Positions 36,801 through 46,400 of a DNA stretch of 64,000 nt are shown one piece after another. The notes below the pieces were generated by a model, which was given only the letters and a program-made list of their open reading frames with translations, was not told the origin of the DNA and searched no databases. Made by a program: the position numbers and the translations under genes. Position 1 is the stretch's first letter, and each line of letters opens with the position of its first letter. Source of the stretch: Robertkochia solimangrovi (lineage in GTDB: Bacteria > Bacteroidota > Bacteroidia > Flavobacteriales > Flavobacteriaceae); NCBI RefSeq assembly GCF_007279655.1, contig NZ_QKWN01000011.1, forward strand, positions 1 through 64,000. Reading direction: 5' to 3'.

Positions 36801-37068
36801 GGCCTATATACGATTAAAGAATATCACAGTAGGTTATACGATTCCTGCAGAATATACCAAGAAGTTAGGAATTACAAATCTCCGTCTGTATTTCTCTGGT
36901 GATAACTTGTTCGAGTGGTCTGAAGTTGCTGATTTCTTTGATCCGGAATCCATCTCAGACATTGATAACCGCCTGAATCCCGCTTATAGTCCGGGGCGTC
37001 AGGAAACCAGTGGATACCAGTATCCATACCAGCGTAAATACGCTTTTGGTCTGAATTTGACATTTTAA
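33823..37068 (+). CDS. SusC/RagA-type TonB-linked outer-membrane protein, no STN domain
   Basis: A 1081-residue importer. The signal peptide (about 1-20) runs directly into the carboxypeptidase-regulatory-like domain (KKITGTVVDGTDVPLPG, about 21-95). The plug (about 100-220) contains the SusC signature ending LKDASSAAIYGARAAFG. There is no STN domain, unlike the two SusC proteins at 43433 and 53583, which fits control by TetR and not by FecR. It begins 38 bases after the phosphodiesterase and precedes its SusD partner. The substrate is probably a phosphorylated product of the phosphodiesterase. Confidence 0.92.
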   Translation: MKNSYFLVLFFAAIFMSYGQKKITGTVVDGTDVPLPGVSVMVEGTGNGASTDFDGNYSITASEGQVLVFSYIGFSAQKITVGQADRIDVTLLEDIQSLNEVVVVGFGTQKKINLSGAVNNVSVEQLSTRPINNVTQGLQGVSPGLNIDFSNGAPGSNPKINIRGFTSINGGDPLVLIDNIPSDVAYLNQLAPEDIESISVLKDASSAAIYGARAAFGVLLVTTKSGTDGKIQVNYNTNITIGTPTVLPEKISDPYIYMRLQETASKNTPWHNQYFTTEQFTWARERSDDPNGTVGVRESTVNPGLWEYMGNQDWTDYFLDSNTYSQNHSLSATGGTQKINYLLSASYNKNIGSLKLADDYFSRTGMRSKINAELTDWLSVGNNTSYITGKRKNPSYFDISTLFNFNTYEYAENPDGSWANTSVGRMAAQLTNGGTEEYITNTFRTNFNAQAWLIKDILKINGEYTFEQENKDYDANYAKYQIGFGPEDIREEGTNQVWKGFGNDKYQVMNIYATFNKQFGEDHNLTLIGGYNQEEFHSEYIYLSRNGVISASLPTLKLATGPLLLNENQTANYSWSLRGLFYRANYIFKDRYILELNGRYDGSSRFPEDQRYGFYPSVSAAWNVSKESFMESLEPTWNLFKFRTSYGSLGNQDVSAFGYIPSMSAGQGDYIIGGELPTVVSSPGLVSSNYTWETVSTLNFGVDLGFFKNKLTSSFDIYRRDTKDMLTLGTDLPGVLGATEPNENAADLKTEGWELSIGYSDSFGNGNKPLNVNARFILSDSRSYITRFENPNNSLTQYREGMELGEIWGLTSDGLFQSQEEIDALDETAIIPWGALDIVEGWPKYVDLDGNQKIEKGTSADDPKDLSVIGNMLPRYRFGLNLNLDWNNFDLGVFFQGVGKRDYYPKDYLYWGFYQQPYAGGYAHLNDFYRASDDPADLMAQHSQAYIAAGLASANTDSKYPVLQSWLADRNLGERIDQAQGLAIPQTAYMLNAAYIRLKNITVGYTIPAEYTKKLGITNLRLYFSGDNLFEWSEVADFFDPESISDIDNRLNPAYSPGRQETSGYQYPYQRKYAFGLNLTF

Positions 37069-37086
37069 TTAGAAAAAAGCTGAACA

Positions 37087-38889
37087 ATGAAATTTAAGAA
37101 TCGAAATATAAAGAGCTTACTCAAAGGAGGAATGCTGGCAACAGCTTTGATTATGACTGGTTGTAATGATGATTTTCTGGAGCAATTACCCGAAACTGAG
37201 ATCGGAACAGAAAATTTCTTTAATACTGAAGAAGATCTCGCGATCTATGTCTATGGATTGTATAACTTTCCAGGACTCGGAATCTATTATGATGATGCCA
37301 CAGATAATGCCGGAACCACCGGAAACCGTGAGATCAAGACCATCATGACCACCGAGGCCAGCTCCCAAACCATCACATCCGGTTGGAGCTGGGGACAATT
37401 AAGAGATATCAATCTATTTCTGGAAAATGCCGGGAATGCGGATATCAGTGAGGAAGTAAAGAATCACTATATCGGGGTGGCCCGATTTTTCAGAGCACAG
37501 TTCTATATGGAAAAAGTGAAACGTTACTCTGATGTTCCCTGGTATGATTTCGTTCTGGAAACGGATTCCGAAGAATTATACAAAGCCAGCGATCCAAGAG
37601 CCATGGTTGTGGAAAATATCTTCGCAGATTACCAGTTCGCCATGGATCACGTAAAAGAAACTGTAACTGACGGAGAAGTTGATCGATGGACCGTAATGGC
37701 CTATTATAGTCGAAATGCGCTGTTCGAAGGAACTTTTAGAAAATATCATAGTGAACTGGGATTGACCGATACAGCTAACGGTATTCTTGATCTTGCTCAA
37801 AGTATTTCAAGGCAACTCATGGATGAGGGTGGTTTTTCGATCTATACGACCGGCATTCCGAATGAAGATTATCATTCGCTCTTCAGCAGCCAGGATCTCA
37901 CTGGAAACCCGGAAGTGATCTTCACCAATATCCATGAAGATGATTTAAAGAACAATAGTGATCCGCAATACCTTTTTGGAAGCTATGAGATGTCGATGAG
38001 TCGTGATCTGCTAACCTCCTATCTTATGAAAGACGGCAGCTATTTCAGCGCCCAGTCAGGAAATGAGACCATGAGTTTTGTGGAGGAATTCAATAACAGA
38101 GATCCTCGTTTATCCCAGACCTACGCCGCTCCGGGATGGGAATTGAATTACACTTCCACCTATAGTCCCGGAGTTACCAACTATGTACAGGAATTGAAAA
38201 AGAACTTTACGGGCTATCACCAGATCAAAGGTTTCTCAAATGATCCTTCAGTTGATATTCGAAACGGAATTGATATTCCGGTATTACGATATGCTGAAGT
38301 ACTTTTAAACTACGCAGAAGCAAGAGCTGAACTCGGTTTACTTACACAACAGGATCTCGATGAAACTGTAAATAAATTACGGGATCGGGTCGGAATTCCC
38401 CACCTTACACTAGGGGTTGCTACCGATCCTGAACAAGCTGCCCGATATCCACAGGTATCAAACCCGGTATTACTGGAGATTCGAAGAGAACGCAGGATTG
38501 AATTCGCTATGGAAGGAAGAAGACTGGATGATATCAATCGCTGGGCCGCCGGAAAATTACTGGAAAAAGAACCTGTCGGAATGTACTTCCCCGGACTTGG
38601 AAAATATGATCTGACCGGTGACGGAGTTGAAGATATTATCCTTATAAATGCTTCCGAAACGATTCCTGCACAGAAAGAACTGAATTCACTCGGTGTCGCC
38701 TATGTATATTACCGTGCCGGAAGTCAGGGAGAAAATGTCGATGTATACCTGACCAACGGAAACAGTGGCAATGTAGTGGGTGTATCAGAACGAGGAACGT
38801 TTGTGGGACCAAAACATTACTATCGACCGATTCCGGCTTCAGAAATTTTATTAAATCCGAATTTGAAACAGGTTTTCGGCTGGGAATGA
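37087..38889 (+). CDS. SusD/RagB-family lipoprotein
   Basis: A 600-residue substrate-binding lipoprotein at the cell surface. The lipobox is ALIMTGCND (Cys26), followed by DFLEQLPETEI, the usual SusD opening. TPR-like helices run through the middle, and the C-terminus contains ERRIEFAMEGRRLDDINRW (ends given as ERRIEF and DDINRW), the SusD-RagB signature. It partners with the SusC 18 bases upstream. The ligand should match the phosphodiesterase substrate. Confidence 0.92.
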   Translation: MKFKNRNIKSLLKGGMLATALIMTGCNDDFLEQLPETEIGTENFFNTEEDLAIYVYGLYNFPGLGIYYDDATDNAGTTGNREIKTIMTTEASSQTITSGWSWGQLRDINLFLENAGNADISEEVKNHYIGVARFFRAQFYMEKVKRYSDVPWYDFVLETDSEELYKASDPRAMVVENIFADYQFAMDHVKETVTDGEVDRWTVMAYYSRNALFEGTFRKYHSELGLTDTANGILDLAQSISRQLMDEGGFSIYTTGIPNEDYHSLFSSQDLTGNPEVIFTNIHEDDLKNNSDPQYLFGSYEMSMSRDLLTSYLMKDGSYFSAQSGNETMSFVEEFNNRDPRLSQTYAAPGWELNYTSTYSPGVTNYVQELKKNFTGYHQIKGFSNDPSVDIRNGIDIPVLRYAEVLLNYAEARAELGLLTQQDLDETVNKLRDRVGIPHLTLGVATDPEQAARYPQVSNPVLLEIRRERRIEFAMEGRRLDDINRWAAGKLLEKEPVGMYFPGLGKYDLTGDGVEDIILINASETIPAQKELNSLGVAYVYYRAGSQGENVDVYLTNGNSGNVVGVSERGTFVGPKHYYRPIPASEILLNPNLKQVFGWE

Positions 38890-38937
38890 TTTATAAGTGG
38901 CAGTAGTGCTATTCGTGATACCAGCAATATTTATAAA

Positions 38938-38978
38938 AATAGAGATATCAGTAATACTGGTGTCTCTATTTTATTTTT
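38938..38978 (+). terminator. Terminator of the phosphodiesterase-SusCD operon
   Basis: AATAGAGA and TCTCTATT form the outer stem and CAGT / ACTG the inner one, with T-rich sequence after it. The remaining bases to 39236 show no recognisable feature. Confidence 0.8.
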
Positions 38979-39236
38979 AAAGAACAAGGATCAACTCGCC
39001 ACCTTTAAAAATACCTGAATAGTTCAAGAACATTTGTCGATATATCGATAAAACGGAATTCAATTAACGATATAACATTAATCTAATGATGTATCCCGCA
39101 TCAAAAACACCTTGTTTTAGACCCCAAATTGAATTGGCACACCATTCGATACTGTTTTCTTATGCTCCAATCACGTAATCAGAAAGCCCAACTGAAAAAA
39201 TATCGATTTGTAAATCTTTGATCAACCCTATTTAAA

Positions 39237-40073
39237 ATGAAAACAGAAACTATTGAGGTGAACGGGATGCTCCTCGCATACCGTCGAACCGGAGAAGGAC
39301 AGCCCCTGCTATTATGTAATCGTTTTAGAGGCACACTGGATACCTGGGATCCACTATTTCTCAGTACACTTTCCAAGGAATTGGATATGATCATATTCGA
39401 TTACCCTGAAGTAGGTTATTCCGGTGGCATGTTTCCGGAAGATATAATCGGTCTGGCTACCGTGGTTAACGGACTTTGTACTGCGTTGGGACTATCCTCG
39501 ATCACATTAGCTGGTTGGTCATTCGGTGGCTATGTGGCACAAGCAGTGGCCTTCAAATTTCCGGAACTCGTACATAAACTCATTCTTATCGGTACGAATC
39601 CACCGGGAGAGAATCCGATTCCATTGGAACCCATATTTCTGGAAAAAGCCTTAATTCCCGTAAACAGTCTGGAAGATGAACAGATTCTTTTCTTTGAACC
39701 AGAATCCGAATTCAGTATTGCCACTTCCATCGCTTCCCATGAAAGGATCTACGCCTCGATCGAAGCGGAAAGAATTCCTTCCACTATGGAAGCCTTTAAT
39801 AAATATTTTAGCGTAGGAGCCGGATTTAAGGAAGATAAATATGGATTCCGTGAAAAACTGTTAACGACTACTATTCCCGTTCTCATTCTTCACGGTGATC
39901 ATGATGTATCCTTTGCCGTTGAAAATTGGTTTCAGTTATTGCGAAAATTAAAGAATGGTCAAATGATCATCTATACCAAAGCCGGGCATGCACCGCAACA
40001 TCAGCTGCCGGAACTTTCGGCGAGTTATATATTGAATTTCATCCTTCATAGTGTTAACATAGAATCGTATTGA
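39237..40073 (+). CDS. Alpha/beta hydrolase
   Basis: A 278-residue soluble serine hydrolase without signal peptide. The nucleophile elbow is GWSFGG (Ser95); Asp223 in LHGDHD and His251 in KAGHAPQ complete the triad. Family members cleave esters, amides or halides; the substrate is unknown. It is followed two bases later by another alpha/beta hydrolase, so the two form an operon, separate from the SusCD genes by a terminator. The oxyanion loop begins LLLCNRF, not the usual HG motif. Confidence 0.82.
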   Translation: MKTETIEVNGMLLAYRRTGEGQPLLLCNRFRGTLDTWDPLFLSTLSKELDMIIFDYPEVGYSGGMFPEDIIGLATVVNGLCTALGLSSITLAGWSFGGYVAQAVAFKFPELVHKLILIGTNPPGENPIPLEPIFLEKALIPVNSLEDEQILFFEPESEFSIATSIASHERIYASIEAERIPSTMEAFNKYFSVGAGFKEDKYGFREKLLTTTIPVLILHGDHDVSFAVENWFQLLRKLKNGQMIIYTKAGHAPQHQLPELSASYILNFILHSVNIESY

Positions 40074-40074
40074 T

Positions 40075-40863
40075 ATGAAGTCACTATCATCCAAAACCAT
40101 CGTATTTATAACCGGAGCCTTTGTCTCCCATCAGGGTTGGACAAACTGGATTGATTTTTTTAAAGCTGAAGGTTATACCTGTTATGCTCCACCCTGGAAA
40201 TACAAAGACGGGACTCCGGAAGAGTTGCGTAAACTCGATGAAAACAACAATGAGCTAAAAGACCTGAGATTGGCTGCGGTAATTGAACAATTTGCAACAT
40301 TTATTACGAAATTACCTGAAAAACCTATTCTTATTGGGCATTCCACAGGCGGACTTATCGTTCAGGTTTTATTACAAAAAGGAATTGCTGAAGCTGGTAT
40401 TGCAATTCATAGCGTTCCTGCTCAAGGAGTACTCTCCTTCAAATTCTCCTTCTTAAAATCACTTTGGGGTCCTTTGGGATTGTTTTCCACCATCGATAAA
40501 ACCTACCTCATGACCTTTGGGCAATGGCAATACGCATTTACTAACGGTATGTCATATGAAGATCAATTAAGCGCTTATAAAGAAAATGTCATTCCCGAAT
40601 CCAAAAGACTGATCCGGGATTGTCTTTCCAGCGATGCCAAAGTAGATTTCACCAAACCCCATGTACCCTTATTATTCATCTCCGGAAGTACTGACAACAT
40701 AATCCCGGCATCGTTAAACTACTCGAATTATAAAAAATATAAAGCGAATGGTTCAGTAACTGATTACAAAGAATTTGAAGGTAAGAATCATTTCGTTCTC
40801 GGACTTGCTACGTGGAAAGAGGAAGCTAAATTCTGTTTGGAGTGGTTAAATAACCGAAACTAA
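40075..40863 (+). CDS. Alpha/beta hydrolase
   Basis: A 262-residue serine hydrolase. GHSTGG (Ser90) is the nucleophile elbow, with Asp207 in SGSTDNIIP and His239 in GKNHFVLG as likely triad partners. The lack of a signal peptide places it in the cytoplasm. It starts one base after the stop codon of the preceding hydrolase, so the pair is translationally linked. The pair may act in sequence on an imported compound; no substrate can be named. Confidence 0.82.
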   Translation: MKSLSSKTIVFITGAFVSHQGWTNWIDFFKAEGYTCYAPPWKYKDGTPEELRKLDENNNELKDLRLAAVIEQFATFITKLPEKPILIGHSTGGLIVQVLLQKGIAEAGIAIHSVPAQGVLSFKFSFLKSLWGPLGLFSTIDKTYLMTFGQWQYAFTNGMSYEDQLSAYKENVIPESKRLIRDCLSSDAKVDFTKPHVPLLFISGSTDNIIPASLNYSNYKKYKANGSVTDYKEFEGKNHFVLGLATWKEEAKFCLEWLNNRN

Positions 40864-40894
40864 ATATGGTAATCACGTATTAAAAGTGGACTTT

Positions 40895-40927
40895 AAAAAA
40901 AAGGCTGACTGAAAGTATCAGCCAGCC
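40895..40927 (-). terminator. Minus-strand terminator of the first TlpA-SusCD operon
   Basis: On the minus strand GGCTGGCTG and CAGTCAGCC form a stem with a short loop, followed by eight T. It closes the transcript that ends with the TlpA gene at 40969. Confidence 0.8.
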
Positions 40928-40968
40928 ATACTTAGCCCTAATCAAATAATTATTTAAGAATATGAAGA

Positions 40969-41994
40969 TCAAAGAAGTCGATCCAGAATCTCCTTTAATT
41001 TTGGATCTGAAGGTCTTGGCGCATCATATTCAATGATCTTTCCGTCGGGGTCTAATAAGATAAAACGAGGAATTCCCTGAACATAATACTTATCCACGAA
41101 TTCTATATCCTTATTTTTACCAGCCCAAAGTTGTATACCCCCCATTTTTTTCTCTTCGATCATCGACCTCCATGCTTGCTCTTCTTCCTTTCTGTCAATG
41201 GAAATACTAACAAACTCAATATTGCTGTCTTCATAGAAATTTTCAATCTTTTCCAAATAAGGTATTTCATATTTACAAGGTTTACACCAGGTTGCCCATA
41301 TATCGATATAAACATATTTCCCTCTTAAATCCTGTAAAGAAGTAGTTCCTCCCGTATAGTTCACATAATCCTTAAAATCTGGAGAAGGAGTACCCGGACT
41401 TAGCTCACGTATCATTTGTTGTTGCCTTTGATATAACGGTTCCATACTTGACTTAATGGTATCTGCATTCTGCAAATATTTAGTGATAAAGTCATCATCC
41501 AGAACTTCTTTATTCGCTCTGATCATCGAATTGATGTCAGCGACATACTGATCAACTTCCTGATCATAATCCGCTCTGGGCAAACTTAAAAATCGGGTAA
41601 AGGGATAAGATCCTATCAAGTCCTCATACCGCTTGTTTTTGGTGTTGAGAATTATATTCTCCGCACTCCCTTTCCCTGAAAAAGCAGGCATAGAAAGAGT
41701 ATCGGTAAATGTTAGTTGCAGTTCCATTCCACTTTTAAGATACAATCCGAAAGGTTTAAAATATAACCCTGTAAAATAGGATGGTTTTTCCAGCCATAAA
41801 GTATCCAGAAAAACTCCGTCATTATCAGCAATTAGATTTATATTATCCTTACTGTCTTTTACACTAAGAGTAACCTCCCTTTTTAATTGAGGATAGGTAA
41901 GCTTTCCCTTTAATATTACATAATTGACAGGAGCAACATTCTCGCTACAGGCACTGATCATTACCAGTACCAGCATATATAAAATTCTTTTCAT
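40969..41994 (-). CDS. TlpA-type thioredoxin lipoprotein
   Basis: A 341-residue lipoprotein with lipobox MISACSE (cysteine about 16). An N-terminal beta-rich domain (about 25-110) and a helical linker precede a thioredoxin fold (about 200-341) with CKPC (Cys237, Cys240) in WATWCKPC. It should reduce or shuffle disulfides in the periplasm or at the outer membrane. It is the last gene of the SusC-SusD operon, 17 bases after SusD. Why a disulfide enzyme belongs to an importer locus is not known. Confidence 0.88.
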   Translation of the reverse strand: MKRILYMLVLVMISACSENVAPVNYVILKGKLTYPQLKREVTLSVKDSKDNINLIADNDGVFLDTLWLEKPSYFTGLYFKPFGLYLKSGMELQLTFTDTLSMPAFSGKGSAENIILNTKNKRYEDLIGSYPFTRFLSLPRADYDQEVDQYVADINSMIRANKEVLDDDFITKYLQNADTIKSSMEPLYQRQQQMIRELSPGTPSPDFKDYVNYTGGTTSLQDLRGKYVYIDIWATWCKPCKYEIPYLEKIENFYEDSNIEFVSISIDRKEEEQAWRSMIEEKKMGGIQLWAGKNKDIEFVDKYYVQGIPRFILLDPDGKIIEYDAPRPSDPKLKEILDRLL

Positions 41995-42011
41995 GATCTT
42001 TTAATTTTAAA

Positions 42012-43421
42012 TTAATAGCCGGGATTTTGGATTAATTCATTATTTCCCGCAAGAGCGCTTAAAGGAAGGGGTAAAATGAACTGATCTTCATTTTTCAAAC
42101 TGAGTTTTTCTTCAAATGCATTGGTATTTCCCAACTCATGATAGCGTATCAAATCGAACCAGGATTCTCCATTTTCAAAGAACAATTCCAATAATTTCTC
42201 TGATCTGACAGCTGCTAAAAGTCCTTCATTGGTCGTGAATTCTATAGGAGAAACACCTGCTCTATCCCTAAGAATATTAATAGCCCATAATGCTGCTTCA
42301 TAATTATTGTCTGCTCTTAATATAGATTCAGCATAGATTAGGTAAAGTTCAGCCAAACGTAAATGATAATTGGTATTTCCCTTTCCGGAAGCGGCATTGG
42401 TATTGAATGGATATTTACCTTGATTATTAATTCCACGGGTGTATTCAGAATAGGCATAGGTAAATCTTGGATCATACCCTTTTCCATTTCCGCTAAGATC
42501 ACCACTACCATCCACTTGTTCATCCGCGATCGCTGCCAGTATATTACTATAATTGGTTCTGTTGATCTGATCCATAGAAACATCTCCTTCACTTCCAACT
42601 ATCGTATAGGGTGCAAATATGACCTCAGATGAATTGTAGGTATTTGTAAACACCTCTTCAAAAGTACTTTCCAGCAAATACCCCTGATCATTATTAATTA
42701 CTTCGAAAGCAAGCTCAGCAGCCTCATCATAGCGCTGAACGTACATCAGTACTTTTGCCAGCAAAGCATTAGCAGCAAGACTTCCTCCATAATAATGAGC
42801 AACATTGGAAGGTCCGCTTTCTGCAGCATACTGTAAATCAGAAATTATCAGTTCATACACTTCAGCAACGGTATTTCTGTTTGCTGTGTAAACATCATTT
42901 GAAAATTCAGTTCGAATCACCACCCCATACGAAGAATTCAGGTCATAGAACTGACCGAAATTTCGCAATAATCCAAAATATGAAAGGGCACGATTAAATT
43001 TTCCCTGGGCGACAAGCTCTTTAATTCTGACTTCATCAATGCCTTCGACAGCACCTGATTCCAACTTAGAGATTAGGATATTAGCTTCATTAATTATCGA
43101 ATAATATTGATTATAAATATTTGCCAGAAATGAATTTTCAGCGGTGACCTCATTCGTGTTCATTCCGCTACTTCCTACTACTGAACCCGTGAAGACTCCT
43201 TCATTTCCGGAAGCAGCAAGATGAAGCGGGAACAATCCCAATTCATAGGCTCTCCATTGACGATAAACTCCATTTAAAGCAAACTGAGCGGACTCTTCAT
43301 CCCGGATTACATTTTCGTCGGTCAATTGATTTTGAGGTCTGATATCATCAATACTACAGCTTTGAAAGAGCGCCATACCTGTGAAGATCAGTAAAAATAT
43401 TTTATTTAAATATGATTTCAT
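42012..43421 (-). CDS. SusD/RagB-family lipoprotein
   Basis: A 469-residue surface lipoprotein with lipobox LFQSCSI (Cys22). The SusD fold is seen in the N-terminal segment DEESAQFALNGVYRQW and the C-terminal RSEKLLELFFENGESWFDLIRY (ends RSEKLL and FDLIRY). It binds the substrate handed to the SusC encoded 11 bases upstream. It is shorter than the SusD at 37087. Confidence 0.92.
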   Translation of the reverse strand: MKSYLNKIFLLIFTGMALFQSCSIDDIRPQNQLTDENVIRDEESAQFALNGVYRQWRAYELGLFPLHLAASGNEGVFTGSVVGSSGMNTNEVTAENSFLANIYNQYYSIINEANILISKLESGAVEGIDEVRIKELVAQGKFNRALSYFGLLRNFGQFYDLNSSYGVVIRTEFSNDVYTANRNTVAEVYELIISDLQYAAESGPSNVAHYYGGSLAANALLAKVLMYVQRYDEAAELAFEVINNDQGYLLESTFEEVFTNTYNSSEVIFAPYTIVGSEGDVSMDQINRTNYSNILAAIADEQVDGSGDLSGNGKGYDPRFTYAYSEYTRGINNQGKYPFNTNAASGKGNTNYHLRLAELYLIYAESILRADNNYEAALWAINILRDRAGVSPIEFTTNEGLLAAVRSEKLLELFFENGESWFDLIRYHELGNTNAFEEKLSLKNEDQFILPLPLSALAGNNELIQNPGY

Positions 43422-43432
43422 TTTTGTGCGGA

Positions 43433-46400
43433 TTAAAATTGAACATTAATACCCAGTGAAAGAGATTTAGCCAAGGGATAAGGATCACTGTTACGACTGG
43501 CACTGGTGATCGATGGTATACCACTTTCGCCGTAAGTTTCCGGGTCGCTCCCCGGCCATTTTGTCCATGTCCACAAATTTGTACCACTGACAAACAGGGC
43601 AGCCTGATCAATACCTATTTTATCCAAAAAACCTTCCTTTTGAAATTGATAGGTCAACTGTATATTCTTCATCCTCAAATAGGATGTTTCATAGATATAC
43701 CTATCTGAAGTTCTCCAATTCGCTGAAGGGTCATTGTGAACCGGTTTTGCATATCTCGCATCGGGATTTTCAGGACTCCAGGTATTGAGTGCATACTCCC
43801 TGAGGTAATTAGGTCCTAAATAATTAAACACTTGAAAATTTATCATATCCCATGTGGCATCGGCACCAACAGAATACTGGAACATTGCACTTAATGATAA
43901 ATTCTTGTAACTAATGGAATTTGAGAATCCACCGAAAAAATCCGGTTGGATAGAACCCAGTACTTTTCTGTCATCACTGGTAATCTGACCGTCACCATTC
44001 AAATCGCGGAACATATAATCTCCTACCCCAAGCGATTGCCGGTCATAAGTGCCGTCTGGTGCACCATCATTCAGTGCACCCACTTCAGCTTGTGTCTGTA
44101 AAATTTTAACCACTTCATATCCCTTAATGATACCGACTGGGGATCCAACCTCGTAGAGGTCCTGTGACAACTCATCGATATTAGCGCCATTTAATTTTTC
44201 CAGTTTATTTCTGTTCAAAGACCAGTTCACTGAAAAATTCCATTGAAAATTCTTTGATCGGATCAGATCTGCAGATAACGAAACCTCTACGCCTTCATTT
44301 GAAACATCCATAAGGTTCGCATAATAAGAAGTAGGTCCGAGTTCCAGTGGTATTGGCGCTGGTGCCAGTGCTCCGGTTGTCTGTCTTCTATAAAAATCTA
44401 CACTACCATTCAAGCGATTGCCGAAAAAACTGAAATCTAAACCGAGATCTATCTCTTCGGTCGTCTCCCAACCAATTTGTTGATTAGGTAGGGTGTTCGA
44501 AGGAATTACAGCAGTATTTCCGGCGTATAGATCTGAGGAGCCTGTATTAAAAAACTGCAGGTAAGCAAAATCGGAAATATTTGCGGAACCAACCCTTCCA
44601 ATACTTGCTCTCAGCAATAAATTATCAATGGCTTCTGTATTAGCGAAAAAAGATTCATTTGCAATATTCCAACCTCCTGACAAGGAAGGAAAATATCCTC
44701 TTTTATTTCCTGGACCAAATTTCGAAGAAGTATCTGTTCTGAAATTAAAGGTCAGGTTATACCTGTCATTATAATTATAGGTAAGTCTGGAAAACAAGGA
44801 ATTAATACCCGTCTCGGTTTTATTATCAGAATAAGAAATTACCTCTTCAGCTGCACTTGCATTGATCAGTTCTTTGTCATCAGGAAATCCGCGGTAATAA
44901 TGACGTGTAGTCTGATATTTCGATCTGTCCCATGAATATCCGCCTAAAGCTGTAAATCGATGATTGCCAACACTAACACTGTAATCGGCAGTCAAGTTCG
45001 TGGTTATATTTGAACTTATATTATCATTATTTGTCAATGTTGAGCGATTTGGAAATCCAAAACTAATCATGCTGGACTTTGGCGAAAACACGGAGGATCT
45101 GCTAATAAATAGTCCGCCATTCAATTCCCCTTTAAAGGTTAAATTCTTTATCGGTGTTAAAGAAATATAGGTATTCCCAACCACGTTATAGGCGTTTCGG
45201 GTGTTCTTATTTTCCAATGTTTGTAAGGGACTGGGATTTTGGGTTTCGATACCATAAGAGTAATCGGGTAAAGGCAATAGGTTTCCTTGTTCATCGCTGA
45301 TCGGGAAATCGGGTCTGGCCTGTACACTGGATAAATTAACTCCGGAATTCGTTCTTGTAGAGGTTTCTCCGGAGATCGATCGATTATACCCTCCGTTCAA
45401 CGTAACACCCAGTGCCACGGATTGGCTGGGTTTACTATTCAGGTTCATTCTCAAATTATATTGATCAAATTGATCATTGATAAGTAACCCTTCCTGATCC
45501 ATCAGAGAAATAGAGAATCTATAATTTGTAGTTTGAGTTCTTCCTGAATAATTTACACTTGCTTGTTGCGTCATTGCCATATCACGAAACACTTCATCGT
45601 TCCAGTTAACATCAGCATCTCCAAAAGCAGCATCATTTAATCCGTTATACACATAACTGAAATCGGAAAAATCAATATCGATCTGGCCGAAGGTCAGCAA
45701 TCCAAAATCAAGATATATTTGTCCGGAATTCAATGCCTCCATCGAGTTTCCGATCATACGATCGTAATAATTTCGATACTCCAGAGAATTCAAGGATTCC
45801 AATGTATTGATCGGTGTGGCATAAGATGTATTGTAACTTACCTCAAAAGAAGGTTTACTCGCACCACTTCCCTGTTTGGTACTTACAAGTATTACTCCAT
45901 TAGCTCCCCGGGAGCCGTATATGGAAGTTGCAGCAGCATCCTTCAGAATATCGATACTTTGGATATCATCCGGTGCGATAGCCAGGAGCGGATTATTTCC
46001 TCCATCGAAGGTACCGGGCATGGCATCAATATTGAAAGGCACCCCATCGATCACATATAATGGCTGATTTAAACTTCCTGAAAGTGGAGAAGTGAAGCCT
46101 CTTATATTGATACGAACAGGAGCGCCAGGGCGACCGGTGTTTTGTGACACCTGTACCCCTTTAGCCAAACCTCCCAATGAACGATCGAAGCCAGCAGTAC
46201 CCACAGAAATCTGTTGCAAATTTTTCATATCAACAGAGGACACTGCCCCAGTAACTTCTTTGCGTTTTTGTTTACCATAACCTATCAACACGACACTTTC
46301 CAGTTCACTGACCTGCTCCTTTAACTCAATATCAAGCCAATCCTGACCACTGTAAATGACCTCTTTATTTTCAAATCCTATATAACTAAAAATCAAAACA

